Assembly: GCA_019752335.1 (NCBI GenBank)
Contig: JAIEMJ010000036.1
Span: forward strand, 213,233-277,232
Reading direction: 5' to 3'
DNA from: Bryobacteraceae bacterium
Lineage (GTDB): Bacteria; Acidobacteriota; Terriglobia; Bryobacterales; Bryobacteraceae
Length of the DNA stretch: 64,000 nucleotides
Position numbers and translations under genes: made by a program
Shown here: positions 7,303 through 16,574 of the stretch, one piece after another
Layout of the letters: the number at the start of each line of letters is the position of its first letter
Position numbering within the stretch: the stretch's first letter is position 1
Notes under the pieces: model-generated
Database searches by the model: none
Seen by the model: the letters and a program-made list of their open reading frames with translations, nothing else
Told to the model about the DNA's origin: nothing

Positions 7303-9192
7303 ATGAAAAAAGCTGCTGTTCGTTTCTGCTGGTTGCTGAGTTGCGGTACTTGTCTTTGGCCGCAGCCCGCTGTCACCACCGCGCAATATGACAACGCGCG
7401 CACGGGTGCGAATCCGAGGGAGTCGCACCTTACTCCCGGACGCGTGGCGTCGGGACAATTTGGCTTTCTTTTCTCTCGCGCGGTGGATGGGCTCGTTTAT
7501 GCCTTGCCCCTTTACGTGCCAAATCTGGAGATACCCAACCGCGGCCGGCGCAACGTACTTTTTGTCGCGACTACCACGAACCAGGTTTATGCCTTTGATG
7601 CGGACCGGCCGGCTGAGATCGTGCCCCTGTGGTCGACGCAGCTTGGGACACCCGTTCCGATCACCGATACCTGGCGTGCCCCGACCATGGGTGTGCTCTC
7701 CACGCCCGTGATTGACTCCGCGACGCAGACGCTTTACTGCGTGGCCATGGTACAGACAGGTTCGGTTGCCCAGCCACAAATTTTTGCGTTGGACCTTACC
7801 ACGGGGGCCAGAAAGTTCAACAGCCCCGGTATCTTTCGCTTCCCGTTCGCGAGCGGCACCGTGCTCACCAACGTTCCCGATGCAATTCAGCGGGCGGGTT
7901 TATTGTTTTCCGGTGGCCGAATCTACACCGCCTTCGCAAACTTGATCGAGGACCCTCAGGTTCCATTGTCCCAAGAAGGATGGGTAATTTCGCGCAGCGC
8001 TACTGACTTAAGCCAGGACTTGAACCGGTTTCAAGTAACTCCTACTGGCTTGAAAGGTGGCATCTGGCAGGCGGGCCGTGGTTTGGCCGCCGACCCGGCC
8101 GGAAATCTCTTCATCGCGACGGCCGGAGGCCTCTTCGATGGCCTGACGAACTTTGGCGCCAGTTACTTGAAATTGTCGCCCGCGCTTTCGATTTCCAGCT
8201 TCTTCACGCCGAGCAACCACGATCAGCTCTTTCACGGGAATTTAGACCCCAGCGCGACCGGCATGATTCTCATTCCCGGGACGAACTTAGTGTTGGGTGG
8301 CGGGAAGACTGGCTTGCTCGTATTGCTAAATCAAGGCAACTTAGGTGGGCTGGAGACGGTGGCGAATCCTCCGCTGCAGCGCTGGGACGCGACCGAAGGC
8401 TGCGGCTTTGCGGATTGCGCGCAGACCTTAGGGCTGGCCTATTTTTCCCGCCCAGGCGGCGGACAGTTATTTGTGGCCGATCGCCGTGACGCAGTTCGCG
8501 CATATAGCTTCGATGGCAGCCAGTTTAACTCGACGCCGGCCTCGGTGAGCACCATGACCTCTCCGCTAGCGGCGGGTTTGACGGTGTCCAGCCAAAACTC
8601 CACGGCCGGAATCGTCTGGGCGCTCATGCAGAATGCCCAACCTGGCACCGATCCGAACTTCCAGCCGCAGCCCGCCGTCCTGCGCGCGCTGAATCCAGAT
8701 AACCTCGCACAGCAATATTGGAACAGCGACCTGAAAATCGGTGAGGCCCCGGGTGATTTCGTTAAGTTTACGAGCCCGGTGGTGGTGAATGGTCGCGTCT
8801 ATGTGCCCACCAGTTCCAACCGCGTTGCGGTCTACGGCATGACCTGCGCGCAGGCGGCTCCCGACGCCCTCCGCGTCCAGTATTCCGGCTTCCGCTTTGA
8901 TCGTGCCTCGGGGCGTTTCTTGCAAGGCATCACCGTCACAAACGCGGGAACCGAAGCGATTTCCGGGCCTTTTTACCTGGCTCTTACCGGCTTGCCGGCG
9001 GGCACGGAGTTAGCGAACCGCTCCGGCGTTAGTAGTTGTGCGCTGCCCGCTAGCCGTCCGGTGTTCAGGTTGGACGAACCCCTCTGGCTACTTCCGGGAC
9101 AGAGCACTACCGCCACGCTCCAGTTTACGGCCGCATCCACGGCGCAGATTCGCTACACGGGCCAGTTACTCAATGGAAGCGGAGGCTTGTAG
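7303..9192 (+). CDS. Secreted PQQ-like beta-propeller protein
   Basis: 629 residues from ATG 7303, with GGAG 5 nt upstream; the longer GTG frame from 7264 only adds residues before the signal peptide. A signal peptide (MKKAAVRFCWLLSCGTCLW) is followed by a propeller of the pyrroloquinoline-quinone-like kind: repeats such as NVLFVATTTNQVYAFDAD, TPVIDSATQTLYCV and SPVVVNGRVYVPTSSNRVAVYG. The last 110 residues form an Ig/CARDB-like sandwich. No catalytic dehydrogenase signature is obvious, so it may be structural or a binding protein. The PEP-CTERM gene follows after 2 bp. Confidence 0.75.
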   Translation: MKKAAVRFCWLLSCGTCLWPQPAVTTAQYDNARTGANPRESHLTPGRVASGQFGFLFSRAVDGLVYALPLYVPNLEIPNRGRRNVLFVATTTNQVYAFDADRPAEIVPLWSTQLGTPVPITDTWRAPTMGVLSTPVIDSATQTLYCVAMVQTGSVAQPQIFALDLTTGARKFNSPGIFRFPFASGTVLTNVPDAIQRAGLLFSGGRIYTAFANLIEDPQVPLSQEGWVISRSATDLSQDLNRFQVTPTGLKGGIWQAGRGLAADPAGNLFIATAGGLFDGLTNFGASYLKLSPALSISSFFTPSNHDQLFHGNLDPSATGMILIPGTNLVLGGGKTGLLVLLNQGNLGGLETVANPPLQRWDATEGCGFADCAQTLGLAYFSRPGGGQLFVADRRDAVRAYSFDGSQFNSTPASVSTMTSPLAAGLTVSSQNSTAGIVWALMQNAQPGTDPNFQPQPAVLRALNPDNLAQQYWNSDLKIGEAPGDFVKFTSPVVVNGRVYVPTSSNRVAVYGMTCAQAAPDALRVQYSGFRFDRASGRFLQGITVTNAGTEAISGPFYLALTGLPAGTELANRSGVSSCALPASRPVFRLDEPLWLLPGQSTTATLQFTAASTAQIRYTGQLLNGSGGL

Positions 9193-9194
9193 AA

Positions 9195-9800
9195 ATGAGA
9201 CGCTTTCGTTTTATCGCGCTCGCGATTTATCTTTGGTCCTGGACGAACTTACAGGCCGCGAGTATTCTCGTGAATCTAGGCACCGCCGGATTGCCCGCGG
9301 GTAACTATGGCCTCGATCTGCAATTGCTGGATGGCGACGGTGTCATCAATAACTCGGTTACCTTCCAGAACTTCACGTTTACTGGACTAGCCGTGAACTC
9401 GTTATCCCTGAGCGGAACCGCTTCGGGCTCTACGGTGACGGCGATTGCGATTTCAGATGGTAACCCCTCGCCTGACCCTTTCAGCGGCGCCCTGCAATCG
9501 TTCACCGTGAGTTCCGGACCTAGCTCCATCCAACTGGAGATTGTCTACTCCGGAAATTTCGCGGGCGGCTTTCCCGATACGGTTTCGTTGGCTCTCTTGG
9601 ACAGCAGCCTCACCGCGTTGGCCTGGCTAACGCTGGACCTGGGAACGCCCGCCTTCCTCACCACGCAACCGGGTGGCGGCGTAACGTTAAACACCAGCTT
9701 CGATGTCCCGGAGCCTTCCCTGCCGTGGATCGCTGCTCTCGGCATCATGCTCGCGGTCAGTTCGCGCGGCCGAGCCAACGCCAAAGGGCGTAGCCGGTAA
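9195..9800 (+). CDS. PEP-CTERM sorting-domain protein
   Basis: 201 residues: signal peptide (MRRFRFIALAIYLWSW), a low-complexity Ser/Thr/Gly-rich beta domain, then at about residue 170 the tripartite tail VPEPSLPW, a short hydrophobic helix (IAALGIMLAVSS) and a basic end (RGRANAKGRSR). This is the PEP-CTERM signal handled by exosortase in exopolysaccharide-producing bacteria. It probably forms a unit with the beta-propeller 2 bp upstream. Its last 44 bp overlap the convergent MFS gene. No exosortase is visible in the window. Confidence 0.8.
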   Translation: MRRFRFIALAIYLWSWTNLQAASILVNLGTAGLPAGNYGLDLQLLDGDGVINNSVTFQNFTFTGLAVNSLSLSGTASGSTVTAIAISDGNPSPDPFSGALQSFTVSSGPSSIQLEIVYSGNFAGGFPDTVSLALLDSSLTALAWLTLDLGTPAFLTTQPGGGVTLNTSFDVPEPSLPWIAALGIMLAVSSRGRANAKGRSR

Positions 9801-10917
9801 CCGGCAAAGCCGTAATCAAGAGAAATGCGTTCGCGTAGTCCTGCCGGTCGAACAGCCGCCCGCAGATCGGTAATACGATGGCCGTTACGGCCGAGAAGCT
9901 TCCGGCGCCCAGGCCGGCGATGAGGCCCGTTTGCCGCGTGGAGAAGATCAGCGTCGCGTAGCCGATGGCGGGAACGATAAAGGCCCCCGTCGTAAACATG
10001 GCGAAAAACAAGGCGAAGAGCAGCAGCGGCAGCGACGTAATGTACGGTAGCAAAGCGAACGGCAGGCTCAGGAAGAGCCCTACCGTGAAGATGCGCGCGT
10101 AGGTGCGATGCGTGGCGGCTTGACGGTCGAGGTACCAGGCCCAGAAAAAGTAACCCACTTCCCAGCCGAGCGGAGGGATCCACAAGTAACGCCCTAAGTC
10201 GCCCTGCGCGACGTGGAAGACGCGGCTGAGGTAGATCGACGAAGTGTAGAGGACGAAGCCCAGCGGGGCCGCGCCCAGCGAGTACATCGCCACGAAGGCC
10301 CAAATGCGCGGATCGCGCCAGGAGATCGGCTCGGCGGCTTCGACGGCCGGCAAGGCGCGCAACTCGGGCCGTTTGCTCAGGTACGTCCACCACAGCAGCC
10401 ACGCCGCGCCCACCGCGCCGGTGAACAGAAAGGCCGCGGGCCAGCCATAGGCGCGGAAGATCGGTGTCACCACCCAAGGCGTAATCACCGCGCCGAGCGC
10501 GCCGCCGCTGTAGGCGAGCGCGGTACCCCGCGCGCGACTGGTTTCGGGCAGCGTCTGGACGACGGTACGCAGGGCGCCCGGGAATGTGGCGCCTTCGCCG
10601 AAGCCGAGCACAATGCGCAGCAGGAGCAGGCTGAAGAAGCCATAAGCCCAGGCATGGGCCGTGGAGGCGAGGGTCCAGACGCCGACCGCCGCGAGCATGC
10701 CGGCGCGGACGCCCCAGCGGTCCAGCAGGCGGCCCCACAGCGGATTGGCGAGCATGTAGGCCCAGGAGAATCCGGCCACCACCCACGTGTATTGCTCCAC
10801 GCTGAGGCCGGTATCGCGCATGATCGTGGGGATCAGAACCGCGAGCGTGTTGCGGTCAATGTAGCTGATCGTCGAGACCAGCGTCATGGTAAGGGCGGGC
10901 AGCCAGCGTTTCAGCAA
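9757..10917 (-). CDS. MFS transporter
   Basis: 386 residues with about 12 membrane helices. The first helix ends in STISYIDRNTLAVL and is followed by the cytoplasmic loop NPLWGRLLDRWG, typical of the anion:cation symporter (hexuronate/phthalate) branch of the major facilitator superfamily. LGFGEGATFPGALRTV is the conserved helix 4 region of that branch. The TTG at 10917 gives a normal-length first helix; ATG 10887 is the alternative and would shorten it. Upstream frame to 11097 overlaps the divergent ABC gene and is rejected. Substrate unknown, probably an organic anion. Confidence 0.82.
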   Translation of the reverse strand: MLKRWLPALTMTLVSTISYIDRNTLAVLIPTIMRDTGLSVEQYTWVVAGFSWAYMLANPLWGRLLDRWGVRAGMLAAVGVWTLASTAHAWAYGFFSLLLLRIVLGFGEGATFPGALRTVVQTLPETSRARGTALAYSGGALGAVITPWVVTPIFRAYGWPAAFLFTGAVGAAWLLWWTYLSKRPELRALPAVEAAEPISWRDPRIWAFVAMYSLGAAPLGFVLYTSSIYLSRVFHVAQGDLGRYLWIPPLGWEVGYFFWAWYLDRQAATHRTYARIFTVGLFLSLPFALLPYITSLPLLLFALFFAMFTTGAFIVPAIGYATLIFSTRQTGLIAGLGAGSFSAVTAIVLPICGRLFDRQDYANAFLLITALPVTGYALWRWLGRAN

Positions 10918-10948
10918 CCCCCTAGTTTGCCACGGCCGGACCGATACA

Positions 10949-11725
10949 ATGAAGGAGTTGTCTGCTCCCGCCCTACACTTTCGCGCCGCCGGACGCGTTT
11001 TCGGCGCGCGCTCCGCCATCGACCATCTCAACCTGGAGATCCCGCCCGGCGAATTTGCCGCTCTGGTGGGCCCCAGCGGTTGCGGCAAAACGACCATCCT
11101 GAATCTCGCCGCCGGCCTGCTCGCCCCGACTAGCGGAGCCGTCGAGTCCTTCGGCGGCGCGCTGACGGGACTGAATCCGCACGTCAGTTACCTCTTCCAA
11201 CAGGACACGCTGCTGCCCTGGAAAACGCTGGAGGACAACATCGCCTTGGCCGCCACCTTCAGCGGGCGCGCCGGGCGCGACGAAGCGCGAGAGTGGCTGA
11301 CGCGCCTGGGCCTGGAAGGCTTCGGCGACTACTATCCGGCCCAAGCGAGCGGCGGCATGCGCAAACGCGTCGCCTTGGCGCAGCAGTGGCTTCCCCGGCG
11401 ACCCCTGCTGTTGATGGACGAGCCCTTCAGCGCGCTCGACATCCACACGCGCCAGCGCATGGAGACCGAACTACTGAACCTGTGGGACAGCGATCAACGC
11501 ACCGTGCTCTTCGTCACGCACGACCTGGAGGAAGCGATCGCGCTGGCCTCGGTGGTCTACGTGCTGTCGGCGGGTCCGGGCAGCCGCATCGTGAACCGCT
11601 ATCCGATCCACCTGCCGCGTCCGCGCGCCATCGCTGAGTTGCGGCTGGATCCGCGCTTCACTGACCTTTATCGCGCCATCTGGGATGACCTGCGCCCGGA
11701 GGTGCAGCGCGCCCATGCCCGGTAA
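10949..11725 (+). CDS. ABC transporter ATP-binding protein, nitrate/sulfonate/taurine type (SsuB/TauB-like)
   Basis: About 258 residues with complete ATPase motifs: Walker A GPSGCGKTT, Q-loop YLFQQDTLLPW, signature SGGMRKRVALAQ, Walker B LLLMDEPFSALD and switch His in FVTHDLEEA. Sequence style is that of importers for sulfonates, taurine, nitrate or pyrimidine precursors. ATG 10949 is used, but a TACAAT box overlaps it (10945-10950) and a TTG at 10958 sits 7 nt past that box, so the true start may be 3 codons downstream. Overlaps the permease start by 11 bp. Confidence 0.88.
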   Translation: MKELSAPALHFRAAGRVFGARSAIDHLNLEIPPGEFAALVGPSGCGKTTILNLAAGLLAPTSGAVESFGGALTGLNPHVSYLFQQDTLLPWKTLEDNIALAATFSGRAGRDEAREWLTRLGLEGFGDYYPAQASGGMRKRVALAQQWLPRRPLLLMDEPFSALDIHTRQRMETELLNLWDSDQRTVLFVTHDLEEAIALASVVYVLSAGPGSRIVNRYPIHLPRPRAIAELRLDPRFTDLYRAIWDDLRPEVQRAHAR

Positions 11726-12473
11726 GCACGTCCTGGGGTACCAACTCGGCCTGGCCGCGTTCCTGCTGGCGTTGTGGGAGGCCGGCGCACGCGCGACATG
11801 GATTGACCCGTTCTTCTTCTCTCGCCCGAGCCTGATTGGCGCGCGCCTGGCGGAATGGTTCTCGACGAGCCTGATCTGGGGCCACCTGGGCGCCACGCTG
11901 CTGGAGGCGTTGCTGGCCTTCGTGCTGGGCTCCGCGGCGGGCATCGTGACGGGCTTCTGGCTCGGCCGTTGGCCGCTGGGCGCCGCCGTCGCTGAGCCTT
12001 TCCTGCAGACCGCCAACGCCTTGCCGCGCGTCGTGCTCGCGCCGCTGTTTATCTTCTGGTTCGGCCTGGGCATCGCGTCCAAAGTCGCCTTCGGGATGAC
12101 GCTGGTCTTCTTTCTGGTCTTCTTCAATACCTACCGCGGCGTGCGCAGCGTGGAGCGCGCGTTGATCGACAACGCGCGCTTACTGGGCGCGAACGAGCGC
12201 CAGTTGCTGCGGCATGTTCTGCTGCCCAGCGCGCTGGGCTGGATCTTCTCGAGCCTGGAAGCGAGCATCGGCCTGGCGATGGTGGGCGCCGTCGTGGGCG
12301 AGTACCTCGGCGCCACCGGTGGCCTCGGCTATCTGATCGCGCAAGCGGAAGGCCTGCTCGACACCACGGGCATGCTGGCCGGTATGGCTCTGCTCGCCGT
12401 GGTGGTGTTGCTCATTGCCGCCCTCGTCCGTCGCGCGGAGCGGCGGCTGTTGCGCTGGCAGCAACCGCGATAA
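11715..12473 (+). CDS. ABC transporter permease (SsuC/TauC-like)
   Basis: 252 residues and about six membrane helices. ARLLGANERQLLRHVLLPSA, followed by LGWIFSSLEASIGLAMVGAVVGEYLG, is the EAA-loop region that contacts the ATPase. ATG 11715 is chosen because GGAGG (11698-11702) lies upstream and MPGKHVLG begins the normal N-terminus. With the preceding ATPase it makes half of a binding-protein-dependent importer. No periplasmic binding protein of the SsuA/NMT1 kind is found on either side, so the solute is unknown and the receptor must be elsewhere. Confidence 0.87.
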   Translation: MPGKHVLGYQLGLAAFLLALWEAGARATWIDPFFFSRPSLIGARLAEWFSTSLIWGHLGATLLEALLAFVLGSAAGIVTGFWLGRWPLGAAVAEPFLQTANALPRVVLAPLFIFWFGLGIASKVAFGMTLVFFLVFFNTYRGVRSVERALIDNARLLGANERQLLRHVLLPSALGWIFSSLEASIGLAMVGAVVGEYLGATGGLGYLIAQAEGLLDTTGMLAGMALLAVVVLLIAALVRRAERRLLRWQQPR

Positions 12474-12486
12474 ACTCAGGAGCAAG

Positions 12487-13875
12487 ATGCTCACCCGTCG
12501 CGACTGGCTTTGGAGCCATTATCTCGGCTTAGGCTCGCTGGCGCTGGCCGCCCAGGATGCCCCGCTCGCCTTGCGGCCCGCGCACGTGCCCGCGCGCGCT
12601 AAGCGCTGTATCTTCCTCTTCATGGAAGGCGGCGTCTCGCAGATGGACCTCTTCGAGGACAAGCCCGCTTTGCGCAAGTACGCCGGGCAGCGCATGCCCA
12701 CGGCCAGCGGCACCACGGGCGAGATCGCCACCTTCTCCGCCGCGCCAAATCGCGTGATTCCGCCCATCGCCAACTTCGCGCGCCGCGGACAGAGCGGACG
12801 TCCGATGACGGAGTTGCTGCCGCACCTGGGCACCGTCGCTGACGAACTGGCCTTCGTGCACGGCGTGAAGGTGGATAACAATAATCACGGTCCGGCCGTC
12901 TATCACTCGCTCACCGGGAACCAATTTCCGGGCAGCGCTTCGATTGGCGCGTGGGTCACCTACGGGCTCGGCAGCGAGAACCAGGACCTGCCCGGCTTCG
13001 TCGTGCTGGGCGACCGTCGCGGCGCCACCATCGGCGGCGCCAGCGTCTGGGGCAATGGCTTTCTGCCGGCCGCCTACCAAGGGACGCTGTTTCGCAACGG
13101 GCCCACACCGATTGTCGATCTGCACCGCCGTCCGGACCTGACTGAGGCCGGCCAGCGCGGCGAACTCGACTTGCTCCAATGGCTTAATCGGAGGCATGCT
13201 TCCGCGCGCACCGAAACCAGCGAACTCGACGCGCGCATCGCCGCCTACGAATTAGCCTTTCGCATGCAAGCCAAGGCGCCTGAGTTAGTTGACTTACAAC
13301 AAGAGACCGAAGCGACCCGGAAGCTCTACGGCCTCGACAACGCCGTCGCCGAGCCCTTTGGCCGCCAGTGTCTGCTCGCGCGCCGCATGGTGGAGCGCGG
13401 TGTGCGCTTCGTGATGGTAATGCACGGCGCCGGCGGCGACCGTTGGGACGACCATGGCGACGTCGCTGGCCGCGTGCCCAAGCACTGCCAGGAAGTAGAC
13501 CAGCCGGTGGCGGGCTTGATCAAGGACCTCAAGTCGCGCGGCCTGCTCGACGAGACGCTCGTCGTCTGGGCGTCGGAGATGGGCCGTACGCCGTTCGATA
13601 ACAACTTAGTGACGGACAAGCCGGGGCGCGATCATAACCAGTATGGCTTGGCCATTTGGATGGCCGGCGGCCAAGTGAAAGCCGGGAGTACCTACGGCGA
13701 AACCGACGACTTCTCCGTGCGCGCGGCCGGTGAGCCGGTGCCGCTGCGCGACGTCCACGCGACGATTCTCGAGTTACTCGGGCTGGACCAGCAGCGGCTC
13801 ACCTACTTACACGCCGGACGCTACAAAAAACTCACCGACATCGGGGGACGGGTGATTCGCGAGGTGATGGCTTGA
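12487..13875 (+). CDS. DUF1501 family protein with RR leader
   Basis: 462 residues from ATG 12487, with AGGAG 4 nt upstream. The N-terminus (MLTRRDWLWSHYLGLGSLALA) resembles a Tat leader. The body is DUF1501, an alkaline-phosphatase/sulfatase-like fold: CIFLFMEGGVSQMDLFEDKP, NHGPAVYHSLTGN, GGDRWDDHGD, VVWASEMGRTPF and the metal-site-like GRDHNQYG. DUF1501 genes usually sit beside DUF1549/DUF1800 cytochrome-linked genes in Planctomycetes and Acidobacteria; that partner is missing here. It ends in TTGA shared with the next start. Confidence 0.85.
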   Translation: MLTRRDWLWSHYLGLGSLALAAQDAPLALRPAHVPARAKRCIFLFMEGGVSQMDLFEDKPALRKYAGQRMPTASGTTGEIATFSAAPNRVIPPIANFARRGQSGRPMTELLPHLGTVADELAFVHGVKVDNNNHGPAVYHSLTGNQFPGSASIGAWVTYGLGSENQDLPGFVVLGDRRGATIGGASVWGNGFLPAAYQGTLFRNGPTPIVDLHRRPDLTEAGQRGELDLLQWLNRRHASARTETSELDARIAAYELAFRMQAKAPELVDLQQETEATRKLYGLDNAVAEPFGRQCLLARRMVERGVRFVMVMHGAGGDRWDDHGDVAGRVPKHCQEVDQPVAGLIKDLKSRGLLDETLVVWASEMGRTPFDNNLVTDKPGRDHNQYGLAIWMAGGQVKAGSTYGETDDFSVRAAGEPVPLRDVHATILELLGLDQQRLTYLHAGRYKKLTDIGGRVIREVMA

Positions 13876-14810
13876 CGCGCTTTGCCTTGCTGACGGATCC
13901 AAGCTTTGCGCGGCACGATACGGGTCCGCGGCATCCAGAGTCGCCGGCGCGGAATGCGGCCGTGCGACAGGCGCTGGAGCCCTTCGTCCCGAAGGCCATC
14001 CGCATTCCGCAACGCATCGCCAGCGAGGACGAACTCGCGCTGTGCCATTCGCGCGACTACCTCGCCCGCGCCCAACGCGACATCGCGGCGGGCCTGAAGG
14101 AACTCTCCACCGGCGATACGCACGTCTCGAAAGCTTCCTGGGAAGTCGCTACCGAAGCCGTCGGTGGCGTGCTGGGCGCGGTGGACCTGGTGTGTGGCAA
14201 ACAGGCCGACACGGCCTTCTGCGCCGTTCGGCCGCCGGGCCATCATGCGACGCCCACGCGCGGCATGGGCTTTTGCGTCTTCAACAATATCGCCGTCGGA
14301 GCGCGCTACGCGCAGAAGAAGCACGGCCTCGCGCGCGTGCTGATCGTCGATTGGGACGTCCACCATGGCAACGGCACGCAAGACGTCTTCTATCAGGACG
14401 GTTCGGTGATGTTCCTCAGTACGCACCAGCATCCCTGGTATCCCGGCAGCGGCCTCGCCACCGAGAAGGGCGACGGCAAAGGCGCGGGCAAGATCCTGAA
14501 TTTTCCTTATCCCGCCGGCAGCGGCCGCGCCGAGGTCCTCGGCGAAGCCTTTGAGCAGCACCTGGTGAAGGCCGTGGAAGGCTTCCGGCCCGAGCTCATC
14601 ATGATCTCCGCCGGCTTCGACTCGCGCGCTGGAGACCCGCTGGGGCGCTTCACGCTCGCCGATGCCGACTTCGCTGACCTCACCACGCTGCTGCGTACGC
14701 TGGCCACCCAATACGCGGGCGGGCGCGTGGTTTCCGTGCTCGAAGGCGGCTACAGCTTGACCGGTTTGGCGAGCGGCGTGGCGGCCCACGTGGGAGCCCT
14801 CAGCCGTTAG
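13872..14810 (+). CDS. Histone-deacetylase-family amidohydrolase
   Basis: 312 residues with the zinc-site motifs of the arginase/deacetylase superfamily: RPPGHHATP, the metal-binding DWDVHHGNGTQD, MISAGFDSRAGDP and the terminal GGYSLTG. Bacterial members are acetylpolyamine amidohydrolases or act on small acetylated compounds; it looks nearer to class II HDAC-like proteins than to AcuC. The start is a TTG overlapping the DUF1501 stop (TTGA), implying coupled translation. All expected catalytic His and Asp residues are present, so it is probably active. Confidence 0.9.
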   Translation: MTRFALLTDPSFARHDTGPRHPESPARNAAVRQALEPFVPKAIRIPQRIASEDELALCHSRDYLARAQRDIAAGLKELSTGDTHVSKASWEVATEAVGGVLGAVDLVCGKQADTAFCAVRPPGHHATPTRGMGFCVFNNIAVGARYAQKKHGLARVLIVDWDVHHGNGTQDVFYQDGSVMFLSTHQHPWYPGSGLATEKGDGKGAGKILNFPYPAGSGRAEVLGEAFEQHLVKAVEGFRPELIMISAGFDSRAGDPLGRFTLADADFADLTTLLRTLATQYAGGRVVSVLEGGYSLTGLASGVAAHVGALSR

Positions 14811-15077
14811 CTAAGGGTACTGTTGTAGGTCCTGGGCTATCCTCCAGTACCGCTGGTCTATTCCCGTTTAGCTGGCCTAAGGGTAATCTCAGACTAATCA
14901 TAAGCTGGTTCGCGTGATGCTACTCCACACGATGACCCGGCCGGGCATTTCTTTGTTCCTCCAAATAACGACCAGCCCGGTCGCGCAGCGCACGAACCAG
15001 TTGGGGGCCATCTCAACTCCTCCGGGATGGCCTTCCCTTTCTTTTCTCCTGCACAGTCGAGATACACTACGGTTCAC
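14811..15077 (+). promoter_or_regulatory. Non-coding stretch with probable promoter of the APC permease
   Basis: 267 bp without a convincing gene. A TACACT box at 15063-15068 lies 9 nt before the ATG at 15078, suggesting a near-leaderless mRNA; there is no Shine-Dalgarno. Two related short elements occur, CTAAGGGTACT near 14813 and CCTAAGGGTAATC near 14878, resembling the CCTAAAGTACT elements at 34666 and 40930. No clear terminator for the upstream operon was seen. Confidence 0.45.
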
Positions 15078-16574
15078 ATGTCCGATTCGCAGCTATTCCG
15101 CACGAAGAGCATCGACGATCTGATTGCCGCCAGTGAAGAGCCGCAGAACCGGCTGGCGAAGTCGCTAGGGCCTTGGCAACTCACGGCTTTGGGTATCGGC
15201 GCGGTGATCGGCTCGGGCATCTTCATTCTCACCGGGACGGCCGCGGCGGGCGAAGTCAAGGAATACTCGTCGATCCTGAATGCGACGATTCTGGAGATTA
15301 TCGCCAGCGGCGGGTCGGTGACGAGCGTCGGACGTCCGGGCGGCGGTCCCGGAATTGCGCTCTCCTTCCTGCTGGTGGCCGTCGCCTGCGGACTGGCCGC
15401 GCTTTGCTACGCCGAACTCGCCTCCATGATTCCGATCGCCGGCAGCGCCTACACCTACGCCTACGCGACGTTGGGCGAGATCTTCGCCTGGATGGTGGGC
15501 TGGCAGTTGGTGTTGGAGTACGCCGTGTCGAACATGGCGGTCGCGGTGGGCTTCGCCGCTCACGTGAACGACGTGCTGGATCGTTTTGGCTGGCGACTGC
15601 CAGAAGCGCTGTCGCAGCCCACCATTCAAAATGGCGCGATCACGCCGCACATCAACTTAGCTTCGTTTGTGATCTTACTCGCGCTTACCTGGCTGCTGGT
15701 GCGGGGCGTGAAAGAGGGCACGGCGGCGAATAACTTCATGGTGATTTTGAAGGTGGCCGTCATCTTACTATTTATTGCCGTGGGCTCCACCCACATTCAG
15801 GTGGAAAACTGGAATCCGATGTTTCCGAATGGGATGAATGGCCTATTGACCGGTGCGGCCATTGTCTTTTTCACTTACATCGGTTTTGACTCGGTTTCTA
15901 CGGCCGCCGAAGAATGCCGCAATCCGCAACGCGACCTGCCGCGCGGCATCATGGCGTCGCTCGTGATCTGCGCAATCCTTTACTGCGCGGTGGCTTTGGT
16001 ATTGACCGGAATGCAGAACTGGCGGACCCTGAACAACGCGGCGCCAGTGGTGAAAGCCTTGCAGGCAGCGGGCGAGAACAACGTGCGCTGGCTGGTCGGT
16101 GTGGGAGCGTTGTTCGGCATGGTTAGCTCGCTACTGGTCTTTCAATATGGCCAAAGCCGCATCTGGTACGCGATGTCGCGCGACGGACTGCTGCCACGAA
16201 TGTTCTCGAAGGTCCACCCGCGCTACCGGACGCCTTATGTGGCCACCTGGATTGCGGGCTTCGCCGTCGGGATTCCCGCCATGATCGGCGACATCGGCGC
16301 GTTTGCTGACTTAGCCAACATGGGCACCTTATGCGCCTTCGCGATGGTGTCGGCCGGGGTGCTGGTGCTTCGTAAGCAACAGCCGGAGCGGCCGCGCGGC
16401 TTTCGTGTGCCGTTGGTGCCCTACGTACCCTTGCTGGCCATCGCCTGCTGCTTGCTGCTGATGCTCAGCTTGCCGCTGTTTACGTGGCTGAATTTTCTGG
16501 GCTGGTTGACGCTCGGGCTGTTAATTTACTTTGGCTATAGTAAGTCGCGCAGTTTATTGGGGAAGGCCTCGTAG
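15078..16574 (+). CDS. APC-superfamily amino-acid permease (cationic amino acid transporter type)
   Basis: 498 residues with about 12 to 14 membrane helices. The N-terminus (RTKSIDDLIAASEEPQNRL, then GIGAVIGSGIFILTG) is typical of CAT/YfnA-like amino-acid permeases; GSGIF is the conserved unwound helix 1 that contacts the substrate. FFTYIGFDSVSTAAEECRNP marks helix 6 and the following loop. A hydrophilic insertion after helix 1 (EYSSILNATILEIIASGGSV) is longer than usual. ATG 15078 is chosen by family start and the -10 box upstream. The stop abuts the nuclease start. Confidence 0.87.
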   Translation: MSDSQLFRTKSIDDLIAASEEPQNRLAKSLGPWQLTALGIGAVIGSGIFILTGTAAAGEVKEYSSILNATILEIIASGGSVTSVGRPGGGPGIALSFLLVAVACGLAALCYAELASMIPIAGSAYTYAYATLGEIFAWMVGWQLVLEYAVSNMAVAVGFAAHVNDVLDRFGWRLPEALSQPTIQNGAITPHINLASFVILLALTWLLVRGVKEGTAANNFMVILKVAVILLFIAVGSTHIQVENWNPMFPNGMNGLLTGAAIVFFTYIGFDSVSTAAEECRNPQRDLPRGIMASLVICAILYCAVALVLTGMQNWRTLNNAAPVVKALQAAGENNVRWLVGVGALFGMVSSLLVFQYGQSRIWYAMSRDGLLPRMFSKVHPRYRTPYVATWIAGFAVGIPAMIGDIGAFADLANMGTLCAFAMVSAGVLVLRKQQPERPRGFRVPLVPYVPLLAIACCLLLMLSLPLFTWLNFLGWLTLGLLIYFGYSKSRSLLGKAS

